From assembly GCA_947600015.1 (NCBI GenBank), contig CANQFX010000026.1:1-15675 (forward strand): a stretch of 15,675 bases of DNA, read 5' to 3'. The notes under the pieces were generated by a model, which saw only the letters and a program-made list of their open reading frames with translations, did no database searches and was not told where the DNA came from. Below are positions 7,979 through 14,240 of the stretch, piece by piece. The DNA is from an uncultured Bacilli bacterium. GTDB taxonomy: Bacteria > Bacillota_I > Bacilli_A > RF39 > UBA660. The first letter of the stretch is position 1. Each line of letters opens with the position of its first letter. Position numbers and translations under genes: made by a program.

Positions 7979-8007
7979 TTGACTTTTATGAACAAAATGC
8001 ATATAAT
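7979..8007 (+). promoter_or_regulatory. Strong sigma-A promoter of the infC-rpmI-rplT operon
   Basis: TTGACT (7979-7984) and TATAAT (8002-8007) are separated by exactly 17 bases, with AT-rich DNA upstream. Transcription should start near 8014. This leaves an untranslated leader of about 145 bases before infC. Confidence 0.85.
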
Positions 8008-8013
8008 ATTACT

Positions 8014-8159
8014 AGTCGAAGAAAAAGGAAAGAGATGTATATCCACCTGATTGCGCGTAGCGATAGGTAAAAAAGCCAAAAAAACAAAAGTTTTCAATTG
8101 GATTTTTAGGTGGATATTGTCGTAATATCCGCTTTTCTTATGCTATGGAGGTGTTAAAT
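8014..8159 (+). promoter_or_regulatory. Ribosomal protein L20-type leader (infC operon attenuator)
   Basis: The leader can form two exclusive structures. In one, ATATCCACCT (8039-8048) pairs with AGGTGGATAT (8108-8117), a 10-bp long-range stem. In the other, the right arm of that stem is used instead in a terminator hairpin (8108-8134). Position and logic match the L20 leader of Bacillus, in which excess L20 binds the leader and promotes termination. The internal part (8049-8107) contains a small CGCGTAGCG hairpin and a purine-rich loop. I recognise it by position and architecture, not by a covariance match. L20 as the ligand is taken from the known family. Confidence 0.7.
8108..8137 (+). terminator. 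infC: Attenuator terminator in the infC leader
   Basis: GGTGGATATT (8109-8118) pairs with AATATCCGC and the following T (8124-8133), with loop GTCGT and some G-U pairs. It is followed by a T-rich stretch (TTTTCTT). Its left arm is shared with the alternative antiterminator stem, so it forms only when that stem does not. Confidence 0.6.
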
Positions 8160-8687
8160 ATCGCAAACAATAAAAATAATATGTTGATTAACGATCAGAT
8201 TAAAGTACCAGAAGTATTAGTGATTGGACCCAAAGGGGAACAAGTAGGAATTAGGCCGATTGCCGATGCCCTTACTTTAGCAACTTATGCTGCTTTGGAT
8301 TTGGTTTTGATTAGTCCAAATGCCAATCCGCCTGTTTGCAAAATTATGGATTATAATAAATTCCGTTATGAAAAGCAAAAGAAGGAAAAAGAAGCATTAA
8401 AGAAGCAAAAAGCAAGTCGTTCCGAGTTAAAAGAGTATCGTTTATCACCTGTTATTGATGTAGGGGATTTTGAAACCAAACTTAGAAATGCAACAAAATA
8501 TCTAGAAAAAGGCGATCGAGTAAAATTGACGGTTCGTTTTAAAGGACGTCAAATGGCACATACGGAATTAGGAAAAGAAGTCCTAGAACGTTTTGCTTCT
8601 CGAGTTACAGATTATGCGGATATCGAACAAAAACCTAAATTAGACGGTAGAACAATGACTATGTTATTAGTTCCAAAGAAGAAATAA
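8160..8687 (+). CDS. infC: Translation initiation factor IF-3, probable ATC start
   Basis: IF-3 binds the 30S subunit, keeps it apart from 50S and rejects wrong start codons. The protein has the N-terminal domain (MLINDQIKVPEVLVI, residues about 8-75 with NPPVCKIMDYNKFRYE), a Lys-rich linker, and the C-terminal domain (RLSPVIDVGDFETKL to LLVPKKK). An ATG at 8145 opens the same frame, but it overlaps the ribosome binding site GGAGG (8147-8151) and cannot be the start. The codon 8 bases after that site is ATC (8160-8162), giving 175 residues, the usual IF-3 length, with Ala next. The following ATG at 8181 would leave only a few residues before the domain and lies far from the site. Rare AUU/AUC/AUA starts are known for infC and permit autoregulation. 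Confidence 0.93.
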   Translation: MANNKNNMLINDQIKVPEVLVIGPKGEQVGIRPIADALTLATYAALDLVLISPNANPPVCKIMDYNKFRYEKQKKEKEALKKQKASRSELKEYRLSPVIDVGDFETKLRNATKYLEKGDRVKLTVRFKGRQMAHTELGKEVLERFASRVTDYADIEQKPKLDGRTMTMLLVPKKK

Positions 8688-8704
8688 ATAAAGGAGGAAA
8701 TTAT

Positions 8705-8890
8705 ATGCCAAAAATTAAAACACATAAAGGAACTGCAAAAGTAGTAAAACAACGTAAAAATGACTATAAAATTGGAAAACCAAAAAGTCGTCATAATACA
8801 GGAAAGAAACCATCTAGTGTAAATAGAAAAAATAGAATAGGATCAAATTTAAGTAAAGCTGATCAAAATAGACTTAAGAATATTATCTAA
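8705..8890 (+). CDS. rpmI: 50S ribosomal protein L35
   Basis: This very basic protein of 61 residues starts MPKIKTHKGTAKVVKQRKND, the standard L35 beginning, and contains the Lys/Arg-rich middle and a C-terminal helix (ADQNRLKNII). It is a structural protein of the large subunit. AGGAGG at 8692-8697 precedes the ATG at good spacing. It lies 17 bases after infC and 31 before rplT in the conserved infC-rpmI-rplT order. It is slightly shorter than the typical 64-66 residues. Confidence 0.96.
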   Translation: MPKIKTHKGTAKVVKQRKNDYKIGKPKSRHNTGKKPSSVNRKNRIGSNLSKADQNRLKNII

Positions 8891-8921
8891 AAAGTAAAAA
8901 TAGATTAAAGGAGGAAAATAT

Positions 8922-9506
8922 ATGGCAAGAGTAAAAAATGGAGCAGTGACAAAAGCTCGTCATAAAAAAGTATTAAAAGCAGCAAAGGGTTATTTTGGTA
9001 GTAAACATAGATTATATAAAACTGCTAAAGAACAATTAATGAATTCTGGACAATATGCATTTCGTGATAGAAAACAGAAGAAAAGAGAATTTAGAAAGTT
9101 ATGGATTACAAGAATCAATGCCGCATGTCGTCAAAATGACATCAGTTATTCTAGATTTATTGAGGGATTAACGAAAGCAGGAGTGGAAGTAAACCGTAAA
9201 ATGTTATCTGAGATTGCTATCAATGATCCAAAAATGTTCAGTGAATTTGTTCGTATTGCCAAAGAAGGAAAAGCAGGAAAGATTACAAAGGCAACAGAAG
9301 TGATTGGAAAAGAAGTGACAATTTCTACTGGAAAAGTTGCTAAAAAAGAAGCAAAAACAGAAAAAGTAGAGAAAAAAGAAACGAGTAAAAGTGATGTTGA
9401 CTACACTAAAATGACAGTAGCAGAATTAAAAGAGGTTGCAAGTAAAAAGAATATTAGCACTACAGGACTTAAAAAAGCCGAAATTATTGAGGCTTTAACC
9501 AAATAA
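8922..9506 (+). CDS. rplT: 50S ribosomal protein L20 with C-terminal SAP/Rho-N-like extension
   Basis: L20 binds 23S rRNA early in large-subunit assembly and represses its own operon in Bacillus. Residues 1 to about 115 are a complete L20 (MARVKNGAVTKARHKKVLK through MFSEFVRIAKEGK). The protein continues to 194 residues, about 75 more than usual. A linker rich in Lys, Glu and Thr (about 116-160) leads to a compact module at 161-194 (DYTKMTVAELKEVASKKN, then LKKAEIIEALTK). That pattern of two short helices, with LK..A in the first and KKA.II..L in the second, is typical of SAP or Rho N-terminal domains, which bind nucleic acid. The frame is uninterrupted. A nearly equivalent module ends S2, the next gene. 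Confidence 0.95.
   Translation: MARVKNGAVTKARHKKVLKAAKGYFGSKHRLYKTAKEQLMNSGQYAFRDRKQKKREFRKLWITRINAACRQNDISYSRFIEGLTKAGVEVNRKMLSEIAINDPKMFSEFVRIAKEGKAGKITKATEVIGKEVTISTGKVAKKEAKTEKVEKKETSKSDVDYTKMTVAELKEVASKKNISTTGLKKAEIIEALTK
9267..9503 (+). other. rplT: L20 extension: charged linker plus SAP/Rho-N-like module
   Basis: This is the segment beyond the normal L20 end. Linker residues 116-160 are low complexity (KKEAKTEKVEKKE). Module residues 161-194 share with the S2 end the order D, T, AELK, A, K, KKA, IE, L, TK/SK. The domain assignment is by pattern only. Confidence 0.7.
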
Positions 9507-9522
9507 ACATATTAGCGGATTT

Positions 9523-9550
9523 ATTTATCTAGTGCCTTAGGGTGATAAAT
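9523..9550 (+). promoter_or_regulatory. Hairpin in the rpsB leader, role unclear
   Basis: ATTTATC (9523-9529) pairs with GATAAAT (9544-9550) around a 14-base loop containing CCTTAGG. No U-tract follows, so it is not a standard terminator. It may be an rpsB regulatory hairpin or chance. No good promoter is seen in this 83-base gap. Confidence 0.25.
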
Positions 9551-9589
9551 ATTAGAAACTAGTAGAAGAAAAACGAAGGAGAAAAAAAT

Positions 9590-10588
9590 ATGACTATAGT
9601 ATCTATGAATTATTTATTAGAAGCAGGTGTTCATTTCGGACATCAAAAAAGAAGATGGAATCCAAAAATGAAGGAATTCATCTATACCACAAGAGATGAT
9701 ATTTATATTATCGATTTACAAAAAACAGTAAAAAAACTAGAAGAGGCTTATGACGCAGCAAAGGAAATCGCAGAAGCAGGAGGTTCGTTCTTATTTGTTG
9801 GAACGAAAAAACAAGCACAAGAAGCAGCGGAAGAAAGCGCTGTAAGAACTGGAATGTATTTTGTAAATGAAAGATGGTTAGGGGGAACTTTAACAAATTT
9901 CAAAACCATTCGTTCTAGAATTAGAAGAATGGAACAAATTGAAAAGATGGAAGAAGACGGAACTTTTGATTTGTTACCAAAAAAAGAAGTTATTCAAATT
10001 AGAAAAGAATATGACAAATTAAATCGTAATTTACGTGGAATTAGAGAAATGAAAAAAATGCCTCAAGCATTAGTGATTGTTGATCCTCGTAAAGAAGAGA
10101 TTGCGATTAAAGAAGCACGTATCTTAGGAATTCCTGTATTTGGAATTGTTGATACCAACTGTGATCCAGATATGGTAGATTATGTAATTCCTGGAAATGA
10201 TGATGCTGTTCGTTCTGTAAAACTTTTAATTGGTGTTTTAACGAATGCGATTGCAGAAGTAAATGGAAAAGAAGTTATTGACTATATTAGTGAAGAAGAT
10301 AAAGGAAAAGCAGCAAAGAAAGAAAGTAAAAAAGAAGAATCTGTTCCAGAAGTAAAAGAAGAAAAAGCATCAGTAGAAGAGCAAAAAGAAGAAAAAACAC
10401 CAGTAGAAGAACCAAAAGTAGAAAAGAAACCAGTTGTGAAAGAAGAGAAAAAAGAAGCACCTAAGAAAGAAAGCAAAGATATCGATGGTTTGACATTGGC
10501 AGAATTAAAGGCTATGGCCAAGGATAAAGGGGTAAAAGGTTATTCTACTATGAAAAAAGCAGATTTAATTGAAGTTTTATCAAAATAA
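9590..10588 (+). CDS. rpsB: 30S ribosomal protein S2 with C-terminal SAP/Rho-N-like extension
   Basis: S2 is added late to the small subunit and helps S1 and mRNA binding. Residues 1 to about 232 are a full S2 (SMNYLLEAGVHFGHQKRRWNPKM, GTKKQAQE, NERWLGGTLTN, DPRKEEIAIKEA, IVDTNCDPDMVDYVIPGNDD). Typical S2 is about 230-255 residues; here it is 332. The extra part is a linker very rich in Lys, Glu, Pro and Val (about 235-297), partly built from an in-frame 30-base tandem repeat, and a module at 298-332 (IDGLTLAELKAMAKDKG, then MKKADLIEVLSK) like the end of L20. AAGGAG precedes ATG 9590. The gene follows rplT by 83 bases and precedes tsf, its usual partner. Confidence 0.96.
   Translation: MTIVSMNYLLEAGVHFGHQKRRWNPKMKEFIYTTRDDIYIIDLQKTVKKLEEAYDAAKEIAEAGGSFLFVGTKKQAQEAAEESAVRTGMYFVNERWLGGTLTNFKTIRSRIRRMEQIEKMEEDGTFDLLPKKEVIQIRKEYDKLNRNLRGIREMKKMPQALVIVDPRKEEIAIKEARILGIPVFGIVDTNCDPDMVDYVIPGNDDAVRSVKLLIGVLTNAIAEVNGKEVIDYISEEDKGKAAKKESKKEESVPEVKEEKASVEEQKEEKTPVEEPKVEKKPVVKEEKKEAPKKESKDIDGLTLAELKAMAKDKGVKGYSTMKKADLIEVLSK
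10292..10585 (+). other. rpsB: S2 extension: charged linker plus SAP/Rho-N-like module
   Basis: This segment lies beyond the normal S2 end. The linker is at residues 235-297 and the module at 298-332 with LAELKAMAKDKG and MKKADLIEVL. The module resembles the L20 end residue by residue, which suggests a common origin. Confidence 0.7.
10358..10417 (+). repeat. rpsB: Two 30-base tandem repeats in the rpsB linker
   Basis: Units at 10358-10387 and 10388-10417 agree at 26 of 30 bases by eye and encode EEKASVEEQK and EEKTPVEEPK. A decayed third copy (VEKKPVVKEEKK) follows. The repeats are in frame, so the linker can lengthen or shorten without breaking the gene. Confidence 0.75.
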
Positions 10589-10600
10589 GAAACAAAAGTC

Positions 10601-10634
10601 GGAAGGGGGAGGGAATACTTCCCTTTTATTTTTC
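10601..10634 (+). terminator. Intrinsic terminator or attenuator between rpsB and tsf
   Basis: AGGGAA (10610-10615) pairs with TTCCCT (10619-10624) around a 3-base loop. The left arm can extend by G-U pairs through the preceding G run. TTTTATTTTT follows. An A/T-only hairpin (10629-10649) comes next. It would reduce tsf transcription relative to rpsB. Confidence 0.6.
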
Positions 10635-10688
10635 TTTAGAAAAGAAAAAATACAATATTATAAAAAATAAAGAATAAAGGAGAAGAAT

Positions 10689-11564
10689 ATGTTTAAAGCA
10701 AGTGATGTAAAAGAATTGAGAGAAAAAACAGGGGCAGGAATGTTAGATTGCAAAAAAGCTTTGGAAGCTACGAATGGTGATATGGAACAAGCAATCGATT
10801 GGTTAAGAGAAAAAGGAATTGCGAAAGCAGCAAAAAAAGAAAGTCGTATTGCCGCAGAAGGATTATGCCAAATTAAAGTAGAAGGAAATCAAGCAGTCAT
10901 CTTAGAAGTAAATTCAGAAACAGATTTTGTTGCTAAAAACGAAGAGTTTATTCATTTTGTAGATTCTGTTATTGATAAAATTCTAACCCATGAGGTAGCA
11001 AGTGTTGAAGAAGTACTAGAAATTAAGGATGAAAATGGAACTATTTCTGATCAATTAACCGCTTTAGTTGCTAAAATTGGAGAAAAAATTAGCATTCGTC
11101 GCTTTGAAAAAATTAAAAAAGAAGATGGTGCATGTTTTGGAACTTATAAGCATATGGGTGGAAAAATCGGTGCTGTCGTTGTTGTGAAAGGTGCAGAGGA
11201 AGAAGTTGCCAAAGATGTCGCAATGCAAGCTGCTGCCATGAATCCAACGGCATTAAGAAGAGCAGAAGTACCACAAGAATTAGTAGATAGAGAATCTCAT
11301 ATTATAAAAGAACAAGTATTAGCAGAAGGAAAACCAGAAGAAATTGCTGAAAAAATGGTTGTAGGACGATTAAATAAGTTTTATAAAGAAATTTGTTTGG
11401 AAGAACAAGCATTCATTAAAGATTCTTCTTTATCTGTCATGGATTATGTAAAGAATCATGGAGGAGAAATTATTTCTATGACTCGTTTTGCTGTAGGAGA
11501 AGGAATTGAGAAAAAACAAGAAGATTTTGCAAGTGAAGTAATGAGTCAAATTCAAAATTCTTAA
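10689..11564 (+). CDS. tsf: Elongation factor Ts
   Basis: EF-Ts exchanges GDP for GTP on EF-Tu in the cytoplasm. The 291-residue protein has the N-terminal UBA-like domain (residues 1-55, DVKELREKTGAGMLDCKKAL), the TDFVAKNEEF motif (78-87) that contacts EF-Tu, and the core repeats (MGGKIGAVVVVKG, AMQAAAMNP). The length and the C-terminal end (VMSQIQNS) are normal. AAGGAG at 10677-10682 precedes the ATG. It follows rpsB as in most bacteria, but a terminator-like hairpin separates them, with only weak promoter-like sequence (TATAAA near 10660) after it. Confidence 0.97.
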   Translation: MFKASDVKELREKTGAGMLDCKKALEATNGDMEQAIDWLREKGIAKAAKKESRIAAEGLCQIKVEGNQAVILEVNSETDFVAKNEEFIHFVDSVIDKILTHEVASVEEVLEIKDENGTISDQLTALVAKIGEKISIRRFEKIKKEDGACFGTYKHMGGKIGAVVVVKGAEEEVAKDVAMQAAAMNPTALRRAEVPQELVDRESHIIKEQVLAEGKPEEIAEKMVVGRLNKFYKEICLEEQAFIKDSSLSVMDYVKNHGGEIISMTRFAVGEGIEKKQEDFASEVMSQIQNS

Positions 11565-11584
11565 CATATATTTCGAGGTAAAAT

Positions 11585-12151
11585 ATGAGAAAAGTAGTCT
11601 TTATAACAATTCTTTTTGTTCTATTTCTTAGTGGATGTTCTGTAAAGAAAACAGAAGAAATATCAAGTGCAGAACGTTTTGCTGCAGAATATTCTATCGA
11701 TCGAGAAAATCCTTTTGAATATGCTACTATTGATGAAGTATTACAGATTTTAACAGAAGGAACAGGAATTATTTTCTTTAGTAATTCGGATTGTGAATGG
11801 TGTGTAGAAAGTGCTAAGATTTTAAATCAAGCCTTAAAATATAAAAATGTAGAAAAAGTGTATTATTATAATCCAAAGAAAATTCGAGAGGCAAATACGA
11901 AAAAGTATCAAGAACTTTTAAAAATATTAGAAGAGTATTTAGAAAAAAATGAACAAGAAGAACCATATCTTTATTTACCTGATGTATATTTTGTAAAAGA
12001 AGGAAAGATTATAGGTCATAATAATGATACTGCCACGATGAGTGGAACAGTAGATGAAGCATTAACCAAAGAGGTAAAAAAAGAATTAAAAGAAAAATAT
12101 TTAGAATTGATTAGTGGGTATAATACAGGAACATGTACTGACAATTGTTAG
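11585..12151 (+). CDS. Thioredoxin-fold lipoprotein
   Basis: A 188-residue exported lipoprotein. Residues 1-17 are a short signal with lipobox LSGC, so C18 would be lipidated and the protein anchored outside the membrane. The mature part looks like a thioredoxin fold: a strand (GIIFFSNSD), the redox motif C70-E-W-C73, a helix, a second strand (VEKVYYYN), then a cis-Pro-type stretch (YLPDVYFVKEGKIIG). It resembles thioredoxin-like bacteriocin-accessory-type proteins. The end has two more cysteines (GTCTDNC). It probably acts in thiol-disulfide exchange outside the cell; substrates are unknown. GAGGT lies before the ATG, 20 bases after tsf, so it is cotranscribed. It occupies the place where pyrH normally sits between tsf and frr. 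Confidence 0.8.
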   Translation: MRKVVFITILFVLFLSGCSVKKTEEISSAERFAAEYSIDRENPFEYATIDEVLQILTEGTGIIFFSNSDCEWCVESAKILNQALKYKNVEKVYYYNPKKIREANTKKYQELLKILEEYLEKNEQEEPYLYLPDVYFVKEGKIIGHNNDTATMSGTVDEALTKEVKKELKEKYLELISGYNTGTCTDNC

Positions 12152-12160
12152 TACTTTTTT
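12135..12160 (+). terminator. Strong intrinsic terminator overlapping the lipoprotein stop
   Basis: GTACTGAC (12135-12142) pairs with GTTAGTAC (12147-12154) with loop AATT and one G-U, followed by six T. The stop TAG (12149-12151) and the last codons lie inside the stem. It should end the tsf transcript. Confidence 0.85.
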
Positions 12161-12202
12161 CTTTCATGAAAACTATAATTTTTCTTTTTTTTCTTTGTTA
12201 AT

Positions 12203-12213
12203 TATAATATAAT
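12203..12213 (+). promoter_or_regulatory. Promoter (-10 region) of frr
   Basis: Two overlapping TATAAT boxes (12203-12208, 12208-12213) follow the terminator and precede the frr ribosome binding site. The -35 area is only T-rich, so just the -10 is supported. Confidence 0.4.
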
Positions 12214-12235
12214 AGAGATAAGGAGAGATGAATAT

Positions 12236-12784
12236 ATGGATACGGATATGATTATGTTAGATATAACAGAGAAAATGGATAAAGCATTAGAAAGTTTAGA
12301 GAAGCGTTTGTCAACGGTAAGAGCAGGAAGAGCCAATCCTTCTAGTTTAGATGGTATTATGGTAGAATATTATGGAAATATGACCCCTTTGAAACAACTA
12401 GCAACGATTTCTGTTCCAGAAGCTAGACAATTATTAATCAAACCATTTGATAAGGGAAGTCTAAAAGAAATAGAAAAAGCGATTTTAGCATCTAATCTTG
12501 GATACAATCCAGGAAATGATGGTGAGACTATTCGTATTATCATACCAGAACTTACCGAAGAACGCAGGAAAGAATTAGTTAAGCAAGTCAAAGCGATTTC
12601 TGAGGAATCGAAAGTGACCATTAGAAATATTCGCCATGATGGATTAGAAGATGTAAAAAAATTAGAACTTTCTGAAGATATTAGTAAATCATTAGAAAAA
12701 GAGATTCAAGATATGGTAAATGAGTATAATAAAAAGATTGAAGCAACATTAAAAGAAAAAGAACAAGAATTACTTACGGTTTGA
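12236..12784 (+). CDS. frr: Ribosome recycling factor
   Basis: RRF splits the post-termination ribosome with EF-G. The 182-residue protein shows the family marks in order: the long-helix start (ITEKMDKALESLEKRLSTVRAGRANPSSLDGIMVEYYG), TPLKQLATISVPEARQLLI, then RRKELVKQVKAISEESKVTIRNIRHD and the C-terminal helix ending KEKEQELL. AGGAGA at 12221-12226 lies 9 bases before ATG 12236; an in-frame ATG at 12248 is also possible. The gene has its own promoter, as the upstream lipoprotein ends in a strong terminator. pyrH, the usual upstream neighbour, is absent. Confidence 0.97.
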   Translation: MDTDMIMLDITEKMDKALESLEKRLSTVRAGRANPSSLDGIMVEYYGNMTPLKQLATISVPEARQLLIKPFDKGSLKEIEKAILASNLGYNPGNDGETIRIIIPELTEERRKELVKQVKAISEESKVTIRNIRHDGLEDVKKLELSEDISKSLEKEIQDMVNEYNKKIEATLKEKEQELLTV

Positions 12785-12807
12785 GATAGAAATATTCTAT
12801 CCTTTTT
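12785..12807 (+). terminator. Weak terminator after frr
   Basis: GATAGAA pairs with TTCTATC (7 bp, loop ATA) right after the frr stop, followed by C and five T. The AT-rich stem suggests partial termination, with read-through into the fusion gene. Confidence 0.45.
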
Positions 12808-12822
12808 AGAAGGATGCAGTTT

Positions 12823-14220
12823 ATGAAAAGAACAATTTTAGTAAATAAAGAACATAAAATTAATAAATCTTTTATTGATAAAATAACTTTGGTAAAGACA
12901 AAAGATGTCGAAGAGGAAGATGTTTTTTTAGAAGAAGAGACATATCATGCCTATTTAGAATTAAAAGAGTTCCTTTTGCAGAAAGATATTATCATAGGAA
13001 TTGATTCTGCGTATCGTTCTATTGCGGAGCAACAAGAGATTTATGAGCGATTTGTTAGACTTTATGGAGAAGATTATGCTAAACAAGTGGTTGCTTCTGT
13101 GGGAACTAGCGAGCATCATACTGCCCTTGCCATTGATTTGGGATTATATAAGGAAAATCAATTTTTAGTAGATAATTATGAATTAATGAAATATGAGGAT
13201 GTTTTTTTAGAGATTCATTCTTATTTAAGTCAGTTTGGTTTTATTTTACGCTATCCTAAAGAAAAAGAACAGATTACAGGGTATCCATATGAACCGTGGC
13301 ATATTCGTTATGTGGGAAAAGTGGTTGCATCTATTATTGCAAAGAACCATTGGACATTAGAAGAATATTTAAATTATTTTTCAGGTTTTTTAGTTGTAAA
13401 TAAAAAGAAGGGTATGACTTCTTTTGATGTTGTTAGAGAAATTAGTAATATATTTGGAATAAAGAAAGTCGGACATACAGGAACGTTAGATCCTCTAGCA
13501 GAAGGAGTGTTAGTGGTAGCGCTGGGGAAGGCAAGTAAAACGGTAGAACTAGTGACTTCTTTTCATAAAGAATATATTGCTGAAGTAGTTCTAGGGATAA
13601 AAACAGATACACTAGATATTACGGGAAAAGTGCTAGAAACAAAGGAAATTCCTTCTGCTCTTCCTATTCAGGAAGTAATAAAGAGCTTTCGGACAACGTA
13701 TTTACAAGAAGTTCCCATCTATTCTGCAGTAAAAGTAAATGGGAAAAAATTATATGATTATGCAAGGAACAATCAGGATGTTTGCCTACCTAAAAAAAGT
13801 GTAACGATTGAAGAAATTGAACTTTTAAAAGAAACAGAGGATTCCTTTTCTTTTCGAGCATTGGTTACGAAGGGATGTTATATTCGCAGTTTAATACGAG
13901 ATATTTGTGAAGAATTAGGTGTTTGTGGAACAATGTCTAAACTTACTCGTACAAAACAAGGAGAAATCTCTATTACTATGGCGGAAGATTTAGAAGAGAT
14001 CAAGAAAAATCATTATACATTATATACCGTAGAAGATATTCTTTCTTACCCCGTAGTGGTAGTATCTGATGATTTGGAAAGAAAAATTCGAAATGGTAAT
14101 ATTCTTACCAATCAATGGAAGATTAACGATAAAGTGATTTTTAAAAATAAGGAGAATATTCTTTTAGGGATTTATGAAGTCAGTGAGAAACAGTTAAAAG
14201 TATGGAAAAATTTTTGTTAG
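12823..14220 (+). CDS. truB: Fusion of VanY-type D,D-carboxypeptidase domain and TruB tRNA pseudouridine-55 synthase
   Basis: One uninterrupted frame of 465 residues carries two complete enzymes. Residues about 8-180 are an M15B/LAS peptidase of the VanY type: SAYRS at 62-66, zinc ligands H98 and D105 in SEHHTALAID, then E157 and H160 in EPWHIRYVG. All four active-site residues are present. Residues about 188-465 are TruB, which makes pseudouridine 55 in the tRNA T-loop: VVNKKKGMTS, catalytic D223 in GHTGTLDPL, PIYSAVKVNGKKLYDYAR and CYIRSLIRDIC. There is no signal peptide or membrane helix, so both parts should be cytoplasmic, odd for a wall enzyme. At the junction (LEEYLNYFSGFLVVN) no in-frame ATG, GTG or TTG precedes the TruB core. 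AAGGA at 12810-12814 fits ATG 12823 better than ATG 12814. Confidence 0.93.
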   Translation: MKRTILVNKEHKINKSFIDKITLVKTKDVEEEDVFLEEETYHAYLELKEFLLQKDIIIGIDSAYRSIAEQQEIYERFVRLYGEDYAKQVVASVGTSEHHTALAIDLGLYKENQFLVDNYELMKYEDVFLEIHSYLSQFGFILRYPKEKEQITGYPYEPWHIRYVGKVVASIIAKNHWTLEEYLNYFSGFLVVNKKKGMTSFDVVREISNIFGIKKVGHTGTLDPLAEGVLVVALGKASKTVELVTSFHKEYIAEVVLGIKTDTLDITGKVLETKEIPSALPIQEVIKSFRTTYLQEVPIYSAVKVNGKKLYDYARNNQDVCLPKKSVTIEEIELLKETEDSFSFRALVTKGCYIRSLIRDICEELGVCGTMSKLTRTKQGEISITMAEDLEEIKKNHYTLYTVEDILSYPVVVVSDDLERKIRNGNILTNQWKINDKVIFKNKENILLGIYEVSEKQLKVWKNFC

Positions 14221-14240
14221 GTAGAAAAAGAGGACGATCG

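Noticed and set aside
13340..13400. Frameshift or missing stop as the cause of the VanY-TruB joining
   Set aside because: Both domains are in one frame with family-like sequence on both sides of the join and no homopolymer run suggesting an indel that would restore the frame. A lost stop by substitution cannot be excluded from sequence alone.
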